A DNA stretch of 64,000 nucleotides, from NCBI GenBank assembly GCA_018881555.1, contig JACAXG010000018.1, positions 248,001 to 312,000 of the forward strand, given 5' to 3'. Under the pieces are notes generated by a model that searched no databases, was not told the DNA's origin, and worked only from the letters and a program-made list of their open reading frames with translations. The stretch is from Amblyornis subalaris. Lineage: Eukaryota; Chordata; Aves; Passeriformes; Ptilonorhynchidae. This document shows, piece after piece, positions 42,201 through 54,200 of this stretch (the stretch's first letter is position 1; the number at the start of each line of letters is the position of its first letter). The translations under genes were made by a program, and so were the position numbers.

Positions 42201-45200
42201 TGTGAAAGGTGCTTGAGCAGCTTTATTATGTAGGCATTAATAGCGAAACGTGCAATAAAGCGGCTCTGTCTGTACGAGCGAAGGGTTCCCTGTAGCATGG
42301 GCAGCCTCGGGAAGGCTGTCAGAGCAGCAAAAGGATCCAAGTGTCAGTGCTATCTTCGGTTAGAAACTGCTCTCCACGCCACTTTTTTCCCTTCAACAGA
42401 GAAGAAAGAAAACTGTTGGAAAAGACACATCTAAATAAAGCAGCATTAGCTTTTGCAAAAGGAGACCATCTAAGGTAGGAAACATTAACTAGCCCTTTCA
42501 ATGCATAGTGTTTGCTGAGATGCAAGGCGTTTTGCAGCTTGTGAATGGTCTCTGGTTTGATGCCACTTGCATTCATCTGGGGCTGTTGGTTTGCAAAGGC
42601 AGGTTAATCATCAGGGCATAGTATCTAAACTGGGCTGGGTAATGGTTAATTGTCAGTTGACTTAGACTTTCTGCTTTAAAATAGGCAGTATTTAAAAGTA
42701 CTATCAGAAAGCAAATAAACAGCAGTGCAAATATTTTTTTTCTTAGCTTTTAGCCTTTTCTGTAGCTCAGTTATATTNGTTTAGATGCATTCACCTCATC
42801 TTTCTCCCACTTTCACCCTCTTTTAGCCACCTTGTCTCTCCAGAAAGAGAGAGCTACACCTATCTGTATTTATTATCTGAACTNTTAAAAACTCACCATT
42901 GTTAACATGTCAGTAAAAAACTATATGTCNAAACAAACTGCACAGTTTTTACCCTGTAAATAATTTGTTAGGTTCATTGAAGAGCACTTAGTAGCATTTG
43001 GTGATAGCTTAAGACTTGTATTTTTACCAAGTAGTTCTGCAAAGTATTTCTGATTAACATAGAAAAGTTCAGAATTTGAGGGAAACCGGTTGATAGAGAA
43101 GAAAGAATGACTATTGCCTGTTTAGGGGGGAGGGGGGGCATTTTTTTTTTTCTCTTGCTTGCTTTTCTTGTGAGAATTCCTTGCACATGTGTGTGAAAAG
43201 TCCCCAGTAGTGCTGCTGTGCCTTTGTGGTTGTGTGGGTTTGTATGTGTTAAGAGTTTTAGTGCATAGTTTGATTCTTGAGCCTGGCAGACACTTGTGGT
43301 GTCCACTGCCTTTTCTCATTATGCAAAAATGTCATGCCAGTTAACTATCTTAAATTAACTTAATTCATGTACTGAAGGATCAAGAGAGTGATTCCAGTAG
43401 TCACCATGATGCCTTCTGAGCCTCAGACCCCAGCAGCACAGAGTGCCAGTGACACTGCCTCTCTAAGCCATGTGTTGCTGTGGTGATGCATTAATAGTAC
43501 TATTTCCCAGCATTTGAGTGTTTTGACAATGTGAAANGCTGCACTTTATGGATGTCTTCAGTCCCTCATCCAACTAATTTGCATAATCTTTCGTTTCTGG
43601 TGGTCTTCTGACTCGTGCCAGGGACGTGCTGCTGTCACAGAACCACAGCTCTGCAGAGCCTGGCCCTCCCTGTGACACAGTCAGCAGCACAAGCAGCTGC
43701 CTCCAGCTCCCCCCGTAACCATGGCAGTGGTGCAGCAGTAAGTGCACTCAGTGACAATTGCCTTTGTTGATAAACTATCTCCAGGATGCTCTGGCCCATG
43801 TGAGAACAGTTCAGTGTGTCTGCTAATAGCAGGAAAGCAGCCTGTGACTCATTTCTTGCAGCTTCAAGATTTTTTCATCTGAGTATTTTTTGTGCTTGTT
43901 CAAATTTCTTTTTTCCCCCCAAATTAAGAGCTTCTGAATGGTACGTTGAACTGGAAATATGTGGATTAAGTCTGAAAGTAGAAACTTCCTACTTCCAGGA
44001 AGGACTATTAATGTCAGTTCTGCATATGACAGCAGCATTTCCAGTCCCAGCTAAATTTGGTGATCCAGAATAGCAACCCTTATTCAGGCACAGAATGAGG
44101 GGCAGCTTCTGTTCTTAGATATTTACATCCCAGATCACCCCATTCAGTGTGAAAAGAGCTGTGCTGGCTTCTTCTGATAAATTGGGCTGCCTCTCCAGGG
44201 CTGTTTGGTGTTGGTTGCAGTTTCATTCTTCCCATCTGAAATGGGTGGGCTAAATGCACAGCTGCAAAGCCAAAAATTGAGGGGGAGTATGTCTGCAAGT
44301 CATCTTTCTCCTTCTTCACTCTCCCCTATCAAGAGCTGGCTTAAGTGAGAGCCAGCTGCAGCTTGTCTTGGCCCCTAGGTGGGTTTTAAGGAGTGGGAGA
44401 GGAAAGTGGAAAAGAAAGAAAGGAGATTTGTTGAGCAAATGGAAAACAGAAGCCTCTTCCAGTCTCAGTGGGTGGCAAGAAAAATAGCAAAGCTGAGAAG
44501 AAAAAGACAAAAGAGGTGGATCGTTCACTCCATAACAAAAGCAACTGAGTGCAAAATCACTGTTTTTAGGCATGACAGACCATTTTGGTTTACAAGAACA
44601 TGTACTAAATTCTGTAGAAAAAAATGCCCTGTTGTCTCTTTCCAGATTTTACCTGACTGTGGCAGGGCTGAATTTGCTCCTGAGTCAGAACTTGTTTGCA
44701 GATGTCACGGAGTGAGATTACAGTTGTAATAGTGCTATTTTTCTTTCTATCATTTCTTTTTTCTCAATTATTCCCTTTATGTTTTTTTAATTACTCTCAT
44801 TTTATTTTCTCCCACAAGCATTAGAAACTTCTTCTTCTGAGAGTCCAGTATATAGTAAGTTGTTATCNTTCTGAGATAAATATTCCTGTTGGTACATTTG
44901 ATCTGTACCTTATACCTGGAAGAATAAAGAGTGTGTGGGAAGCAGTAAAAATTACTCAAATGTGGGTGGNAATTCTCAAGGCTCTGCAAAGCACAGCAGG
45001 ATGAGCCAGAACCAAGACAACATGAAATAACTGTACATGTGAGATTGCTNAAGCTGTAAGTAATGCTGCAGGTGCATGTAGTGAACATTTCAGATGACTT
45101 TTTCTTGGCATCTAGTAGGATGATAAATGAATCCAGTAAGGGGAAGATGAGGAGAATGATTGATGCAAAACATTACACTGTATTTACAGTGGTGTAAATC

Positions 45201-48200
45201 CTGATGAAAANGGTTCATTTGCCTGGCACGCTGTTGAAGTGACTCAGTGGTGAGTCAGGTCCACTGTNACTAAGAGAATTAGTAAGAGTTTTTCTCCACA
45301 GAATTCTGTCTTCTGGCTCTCACACTTTTCTCTCCTCAACGCCGTTGTATAACAAAAACAATAGATATTTTGTCAGATACCACTGCCTTGACAATGTTGC
45401 CTGTCCCATCAAACCCAGTAGATGATATGACAGCTGTTTACCAACTTAACCATTACTGTATACAACTATTACTGAGTAAGTCTTTGAGTCCTTCTGTTGC
45501 ATATGCAAAACTCTGGCTTTGCTAGAAAAGTGAATGGAGATTTTATGTGATTACACATAAAGCTGGTAACTGAGCACAGTGTTCTATTCCAAGCACAAAG
45601 GTTATTTCCCGAATACCATCACTCTAACTTGAAAATACCTCATAGAATTCAGTTTATGGAGGCTGGTATTGTCCACGTAATATACCACTATGTGGATGCA
45701 ATGGCAGAGTTACCAGTGTGTGTGTCCATTGATAACACTTGATGGTGCGGTGCTGTTCACCTTCTTCATGGTGCTCTTTTGAGAAAGACAAGAGAACAAA
45801 CATCTGACCCCTAGATTTTACACAGCCTTTTGGATTAAATCCACCTTGCACAGTCCGATGTCGAAGTGGTGGCCAAGAGCAGGAGGGTTGTATTACCATG
45901 TGGGAATAAAAAGAACAACCCCTGGTTGGGTTTGCCTAATTGGTGGAATAACTTGATAGGAAAATTTTCTGAGCCAGTGCTGTGCTGTTAGGTCAGAGAA
46001 TGATGAAATAATATCTGATGTAGTTCTGGGAGCAGGAATTAAAACNTTAGCTCAGCCAAAGTCGGGGAACTGCATTTACTTACACAAATTGTGAATTTGC
46101 CTTCCTAAATCAATGCAGTGACTGACTGGGCTATTTAACATCAAAATGCTGTATCTCATACAAAAACTTTATTAAATTTCATAAAGATAATTATCTGGAG
46201 TTCCTTTTTATACCNGTGTTTCCTTATCAGTTTCCTGTACATTTCTGGCACCTAAGAAAAAGCACAGTTCACTCGCATAATGGCTTAATATCCCAATAAA
46301 TACAATCATTTGAGGAATGAATGAAGAAGTATAAACAGGATGAATTAAATATCCACTAAATGAGTTCAGTGATTTTCCACCTTTTTTGATTTATATACTC
46401 TGAAAAAAATATCCCCAGTGAAAGTACCTGGTCCTCAATGTTGAGTTTAAAATGATAGATAATGAAGCAGATANGAAATTATAGATAATTGGAGTGGAAC
46501 AGAGCCAGCAGATCTTTAAGGAAGTGTCTTCCACAGAGTGCAAGAGCTAGCAATGTGAGTTTGGTGGAGGACTACCATGATGGTTGAGGGGCTGGAGCAC
46601 ATATCCTGAGCAGATGCTCAAGGAGCTGAACTTGTTTAGCCTAGGAAAGTGATGGCTTTAGAGGGACCTAGTAATGGTGTTCCCATGCATATGAGGAGGT
46701 CCTCGAGGATGTGGAGACGAGCACCTTACTGAGGTGCATGGTGGGAGAGCAGGAGACAACTGTCACAAATTTAAAGAAGGGAAGTTCTGACTGGATGAAA
46801 AGGAAAGAAAAAATTCACTAAGAATAACTACTAACCATTGGACCAATATTCTCAGAGGATGTGCAGTCTCCATCCTCGGAGGTTTTCAATAATCAACTGA
46901 AGAAATTCNTGGGGAGACTGATCTGAATTGAGCATCAACCCTNCTNTGAGNAGGAGATTGGATTAGATCACCTCCAGAAATCCTTCCCAACCTGAATTAT
47001 TGTGTCATTCTGTGGTGCACTTGCACACTTCCTGACTTTAAACTGAGTAATATTTCTATTGCTTGTGGTATAATGTTTACTTGAAGGAATCTCAGTGCCC
47101 TTTGATGAATGAATGGGAATGTCCACGTGAATGGAAATTACTCAGGAACTGGAGNCAAAATATAGAAAGAGAATAATTTATTGTCTAATCAAAGTTTTAA
47201 ACTTTTACCCATCCCTACATTGCCTATGTCTTTTCCCCCTTGCCACCCCATACAAACATCCCATAGTAACTTCCTTCCACTTAAAACAGCAGCAAAGTCA
47301 CATGTCTTTTATAAGATCTTTAATCCTCCATTTCGGGTTGAGAAGCTGCCTGATGGAAAGGTTTATTGATTGTTGATGGTTCTGTGCTTTATTCTGTTTC
47401 CCTTTGCTTGAACAGGTGGTTGTCTGGTGATGGTGCAGCTTTCCAACAAATTTGTTCCATGTGAAAAGCTTTTAACTAAGAATGCTTTATACCAGTCTTC
47501 TGTGGGCTTTGTTCGTGGGTCAGGCAGCTGCACCNTGCCTGGCATACCCACCAGCTGACTGTTTTGTAGGCTGTTTTTCANTATTTCTATTCAGGATAGG
47601 ATACAGTTAGGACTTCATTCGGAGATTTTAGAGTACGAGGTTGGCAGGGTTTGGACCTACCTCAATAGATAACAGTGGTAATGAGGCACTGTTGCAGCAA
47701 CTATATTGCATTATACACTTAAAATGGAAACTATGCTTTGATGTGATTGAATCACTGCAGCACTCTAACCTTTTCTCACTTCCACAAACTCTTTACTCCC
47801 AGCAATAAAAGATGTCAATTAACGTTATGCCTTTTGAATAAAACATAGATTTTTTTTATTGTTATTATTTTTTATTTTTACAGAAAAAAGTTTACTGACA
47901 GCTTTTCAGTCTCAGGAAAAGAATCAGATAGTTATCAGTTCATCTATCATATTAAATGATTTTCTGTGCTTTCTATCTTCTGTTTACTAACTATTTTATT
48001 GAGTAATGCAGTAATGTACTTAGACTTCAGTGATGAGTCAGACATCAGAAATCTCGAGTCTTCTTTCCAGGACTCAGCTCACATTCTGAGCTTTAGGCTG
48101 CTCAATCTCTCCNCTGTCAATCCATAAGCAGTTGTCGCTCATCAACTGCAGTAAAAAATTACATCAATCATACTCCTAAAACAGCATGAGAGGCCAGACA

Positions 48201-51200
48201 AGCAATGTCATTGTGATAGAGTTACAATTATTATGCATATCATCTTTTATACATTCTACCTCNTCATCAGTTATTGCAGCCATAGCCAGAAAATGAGCAG
48301 AGTTTTTCGCTGAGCTGTCTGCAATAATGTAATATATTTTTCCTGAGTGATGACAGCTAATTTAAAACTCAGCATTAACTAGCTAAGGTTATTCCTTTTG
48401 GTATGAATTACTCTAGTTTTGCTAGTGTTGCATGTTTTCCAGGCCTGGTGATCATACTGCTCTGAAGACTTTCAGATAACANCCCTTACTGCCTTCACAC
48501 TGTGCTTTGAACGATGTGATTCACATTTGTNACATCAGGTTTATTCTCCTTTTACTTAGTTCAGTCCCTCAAGTTATGACAAACGAGGAAAGGTGGTTGT
48601 ACGTAATTTGTTGCAGAGCTTTCTAGTTCTATTTTAAGTGAAGCANTGGTTTATCTGTCCATGTGCTGTGGGACAGGCAGCAACACTGCAATGGTCCCCA
48701 CGCTGGGAGCGAGGACTGCGAGAGGTCCTCGGCTTCCCTGGGAGAACATTCCTCGTGTTGTTTAGCCCAGAAAACTCTTCCTTCTCTGCAGAGGACACTT
48801 AACATTCACAGGGGTCTCTCATACCTAAAAGGAAAGAAGTAACTTTGTCTCAGAGTGTTGAGGACTGTTTTGACCCCATCTTTACNCTACACACTAAGAC
48901 TGTGACTCAATGGTTGTGGAAAGCTTGAAGAGAAATTAAATTGTTGGTAATGTACTTTCTTGCTAAGGACCCACTTTGCTATTCAGGTTTGAGGAAATCT
49001 AAGCTGAGAATTAGTCTTTAAATTGATCTTCACAATAATACTATCTTCACATCTGGATGCCTGGGCACAAAGACCTGATGCAGTCTTGAAGCAAATGTAG
49101 GGTATTGAGGAGGTTTCTCATGATCTACCACTTGAACCATGAGAGATCTCTCAGAGATGAATGTCACTTCTTCTGTGCTATGTGTGTGTTGGTATTTTAT
49201 TAAACACCGAGATGACAATCTGTCAAACTAAGCTTTCAAACTGTGCAAAGAAGAAGTAACCATATGGTTAGAAATTTGTTTGCTGCATTGAACTGCTTCA
49301 CATCAGTATACGCAAGAAGAGAAAAAATAATGAGGCCATTATTACAACTAAACCAAAACCAGAAATTATTGCTGCCCTAAGCTTATAAAATATCTGTATT
49401 CTGCTGGAACCAATTGTTCATCTATGAGATGAAGTCCCTGAAATTGAATGGACAGGAGAAAGGGACACTGGTGAAAACCTCCCTAGCATTTACGCAAGGG
49501 ACTGTCTGATTTAGACCCAGGTCCCAGGTATGAATATAATTTATGATGTCTAATCAGGGTAACTTTATATACATATCAATAAATAGTGTTAGTTAATTCC
49601 TGCATCAGCTGCCTAGCCTCAGATTCAGCTAGTACCTCTCATTTAGAAATATGGTGTGGTCTGTTTTAAATACTTCCAAGTGATGAAGAGTCTGCTGTGT
49701 CTTGTCTTCTGTGCTTTGATTAGAAGAGGGACAAAATAAAAAAAAATATTAAAGGGGCAACAAAAGCCACTGTCAGCACTTAGACTTATATGAAAATTTT
49801 TGAGTTTCTCCCATTTTATTTCAGAGATGAGTNTGGAAAATCCATTGGAGTTCTCCTGGTGTGATCACTGGCAAAAAGATCACTACACTTTTCTCCCCTT
49901 ATTTTTCTGTTATAGTTGTGTCTAAGTTATAAAAGAGGTCTCTCTACGCCATTCTATACCTAGTTGATATTACTGACTATGTAGAGTGAATTAAAATTAT
50001 ATATTTGGTTGTACTGTAAAATTTGAGGAAATAGACTTGTTCTATGATGCATCCAGGTTATCNGAGAATTTGTTCTGGCAGTGTATTTTAGCAAAGAAGT
50101 AATTGAATTCCCTTGAAGAATGTTAGCCTGGGAATTGTATCAGTGGTGCTAAACCGGTTGAGTTACTGAGGCTATGCATTGCATTAGCAATGCTTGTGCA
50201 GTCCAGACTTTCCAAGGGAAATTATATTTCTTTCCAGTTTGATACTCCAAAAGTAAGTTTATATGGTGATAATTAAATACTTTCCTGTGCTTAAACACCT
50301 GCAATAAGGTGCAATTTTAAACCTGAGGTTTAAGCTCAGTACTAATACTTTGTGGTCTGACACTTTAAAGGTGTCATCACAGATATTAGTGACCATCTTC
50401 CATTTCTAAAATTGCAAAAATCACTCTGAATTCTGCACAAATGACACCATAAAAAGAGTGAACTGGAGCAGAGCTGTTTTCAAAATGGCAGTTGTCATGT
50501 GATGTGTTTCTCTTCTTTATTGCCAATCTAAAATTCTGCAGCAGGTTTTCAGGAGTGAAGCAGTTAACACTGATGGAATAAAACCAGAGATTCTTTAACC
50601 TAGATTTACTGCACATCTATGATTGATAATGTGAANAGCAAAATAGCCCCCCATACACAGGTTACATTCCTTAATATGAATATCTCTGAAAGCTTTGAAA
50701 TTCAGTCAATGAGAAAGAGTAAGAAAAGTCATCCTTGTAGTAGAAGGGTTAAATTTCTAGATTGCTAGAAGGGGGATTTACAGTGCAGTGCTGTAAGAGC
50801 ATATTTACATGCTGAAGACAGTGGGGCAATACTTGATAGTAGTTTCTTAAAACACAATCCTAGAAGCACTTTCAATGTTTTTTAGATAAGCAGTTTATGA
50901 AACATTCTACATGGACCAAAATTTGCATATTTTTAATTCCAGGAGAATTTCTACTGAAGTCAGACTTAGTTTAATCTTAAATTAAACCTAGTTTACTTTA
51001 GCTCTAAGCTATAGTGTTACTTGGTCTCCTGGCTTTTGTTCCTAGTGGAAATGTTCCTAGTGGAAATACCTTGAACCACTTAAACCATGGGCAATTCTGT
51101 TTAGCATGGAAGAGTGTGGGGTCAGAGAAGAAGGAGATGCCAAGATTTGGCTTTCGGTTCTGTCGGGGTTTTGAAGAGTGAGGAGCGCTGGGAGCATGTG

Positions 51201-54200
51201 CAAGAGCCATCTTTGGGGCGTTGAACTCTGTTTTGTGAGTGCCATCTGAAAGATGGGGTGGGAGTGCAATTTGTAGGGACTGGTCTGTGTTGTTCACTCA
51301 GCAGAGTGCTATTTTTGTCACTGTCTCAAGCCAACATTGCAGGTAATTGGGACTTTAAATATATGAAAATTGGTAAGTTACTAAGCAGTACTGAGCAAAT
51401 TGAGGGCTCAGTCCCGTTCTCATTCCAGTGAACGAAAATGGTGGTATTAAATTACGTAGATTAATCTCTGAACACATGGCAAATCTCTTGGCCTGTCTGT
51501 GTGAGGGAGTCAGTGCATAGTACCCAAAAGTGCCAGCTCTAAACCTACAGTCCTATAGGCAGGCCATGCACATTCTTCATGGAAACTCTTCAGTACAAGT
51601 TGCCTGCAAGACACTTTCAAAGCAGCTACAAACATTCCTTGCACAAGGTGGTTCTTATTGAGCATTAAGATTATATATTCAGTTGAATCGTGATGAACAT
51701 ATGGTTGAGTTGCAAATCCATGCTCAAGGTTATGACCTCCCAACTTTCTTGTGTGGGNAAGTCCTAAGCTACCCTCCACTTGGTTTACAGGGAAAATGTA
51801 TTCACTGTATAAATTTGTTTCCATCCCATGAATTCAGAGACTTAACTAATGCACATTAACTCTTTTTTGTGTGTGTAGGCAAGACCATAATTACATTTTA
51901 AATTGTGAATNGTCTAGAATCAAAAATTGGCATTGTAGTTGTAGGAGACTGTTGAACTAATTGTCATTAACTAATTTAATTATTCGTGTTCAAGAGGATG
52001 AAGGAAAAACTCCTGTTAAATTGATCAATATGCTTAATCATAANTTTTTTCCAAACAGGCAGGAGAAAAACATTATCACCCAACCTGCGCACGATGTGTC
52101 AGGTGCAATCAGATGTTTGCAGAAGGAGAAGAAATGTATCTTCAAGGTAAATCAAACAAACAAAAAATAAAACAGTTACACTTGGCCCTCTTGCCCACAC
52201 CTGCTTGCCCACACCATAGGCTTGCACAGGAGAAATTCAGTATTAGAGAAGGACTTGTGCAATAAAGTATGCAATGGAAAAAATTGTCATTTAACATAGA
52301 TATGAGCTGACATCTTTCATATGTAGCAACTTTTAGCTCTGCTAAACTGATCAAAGAAAACCACCTACACAGTTAAATACAGGGACAAACACCAGAGAAA
52401 ATGAAGGCTTTTGCGTNTGTCTTTGACTGGCAGTATCTTTTCAAAGGAAATGGAAAAGAGGAAGTCAGTAGGATGTGGGAACTGCTAGGCTGGTGTATTA
52501 TCCTAAAATCACATGCCTGCCCAAATCTGTGTTTACAACTTTACAATTGTCCACAGTTTTCTACAAGTGCACTTTGAAATCTTTCCTTAAGCTGGAAAAG
52601 TTAGACTTTATTTAAAACACAGCAGTGGTCTCAGTAAGATCTAATTATAATTTAGTACTTTCTTTAAAACAACAATTTCATTGTCACTTTGGTTTGCAAC
52701 AAGAACTAGCTCATTAAAGGACATAATGATACTTGTCTGTGCTCATGAATTCTCCCTCAAGAGCCAGAAAATGCAGTTCTTCCAATTAGAAAGAATCTTA
52801 GCAATACTCAAATCTCATGTGAAATCAATGCTTTAAAAAAGTATATCAAACTACAAATTTGTTTCTAGATTTCAAACCCTCTGAAACTTCTTTGCAAGTA
52901 AATCTTCTTTTTAAGTTCCATTTGTTGTAAGGGTGGGTATTTGTTAGGTTTAGTTCTCATTATTAGTTCAAATAACAGCAAGGTGTGCTCATGTCCTATT
53001 AATTTGAATCCATCTTACTGTATTTTCTGATGCATGAAANGTTCATACGAGCTTATTATCATACACTATCTGTCTTCACATGAAGAGCACCACCAGAAAC
53101 TGGTGTTAATGCTATCAAAGATCTATGATCAGTTATTTGGACTGACCTGCTAGATAATAAAAAAATGCCAGAGCACAGGGTTATATAACTTGTTCTTCAT
53201 CTTTCTAATAGACTACAGTAAAGTTCCTTTAGGTTTTGCATGTTCCTTAGCAGAAATTTTCAGTGGTCATCCAACAGATGACTTCTGGATGAAAGGACTC
53301 TCTTTCTTCAGTGTGAAAAAGTTTCCCAGCCGAAGTTGCTTGGCTATAGACAGGAGTAGTTAAAAAAAAGAAAAAAAAAAAAAAAGGTGATCTGAATACT
53401 ACTTAAAAAAAGGTGATCTGAATACTAGTTAAATCCAATGGGAAAATTTGCATCAGTTTATGGGACAAATGGGGCAAGCTCAGACCCACTTGTAACTGGA
53501 AGATAACTTAGCATTAAATTTAAAGGTCCTATAAAGATGTTTCTTAGTGGTTCAGTGACAAAAAAAATTAGTAACTTAAACATAGTAGTAAACATAATTT
53601 ATCTGGCCTGTACTTATAGGTACTCTTTTACTGCAAAAGTCTGGGTTCATCTGGGTTATTTTTGTGAAATAAATTCTAATGATCTCCATCTGTCTTCTGG
53701 GAAATAGACTTTCTGTTTCTATCTTGTTTCCAAAATCCACTAGTTAGAAAACTATCAAACTGCTGTGAAAACAAAGCATTTCCAATAACTCTTCTTGGTG
53801 CTCTCCACCCCGTATAAACATTAAATATTTATTACTCAAAGGTTCTCAATTTCCCATTTAGTGGGGCAGAAGTTACAGTGCACTCACATTATTTAACTGT
53901 GTGGAGATTTAGTTTGTGGCCTGTCTGAGCTCAGACTGGCATAAACATAAAGGTTCCTTCTTACTATTAAAACTTACAAGTAATTATTTTACTTTATATC
54001 ATTACACACATTCCACTTCCACTGAACACTACTCTGAACATGGTATTCAACTTTTTAAAATACTTTTTCCTTTGTGACTAGTGCAAAACTCTTCAAGGTT
54101 CTATCTCACACTCATTGTTTACTTACATCTCTTCATCATCCTCTCTTCAATACTTGTATGCAATAGAAAATTGGTTCATTCTCTATTTCCTGCCTCCTCC

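Larger units (their letters stand above)
37059..52058 (+). other. ABLIM2: ABLIM2 intron 6 (15.0 kb)
   Basis: This is the largest intron in view and splits LIM4 between ligands C212 and H229. It holds CR1 pieces near 39480-39695 and 46555-47016, a small structured repeat cluster at 39238-39295, a perfect inverted repeat at 41543-41565, a G-run/T-run at 43125-43151, a short GC-rich patch with a hairpin near 48650-48790 and a 15-base tandem duplication at 51038-51067. No other gene was recognised. Confidence 0.85.
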
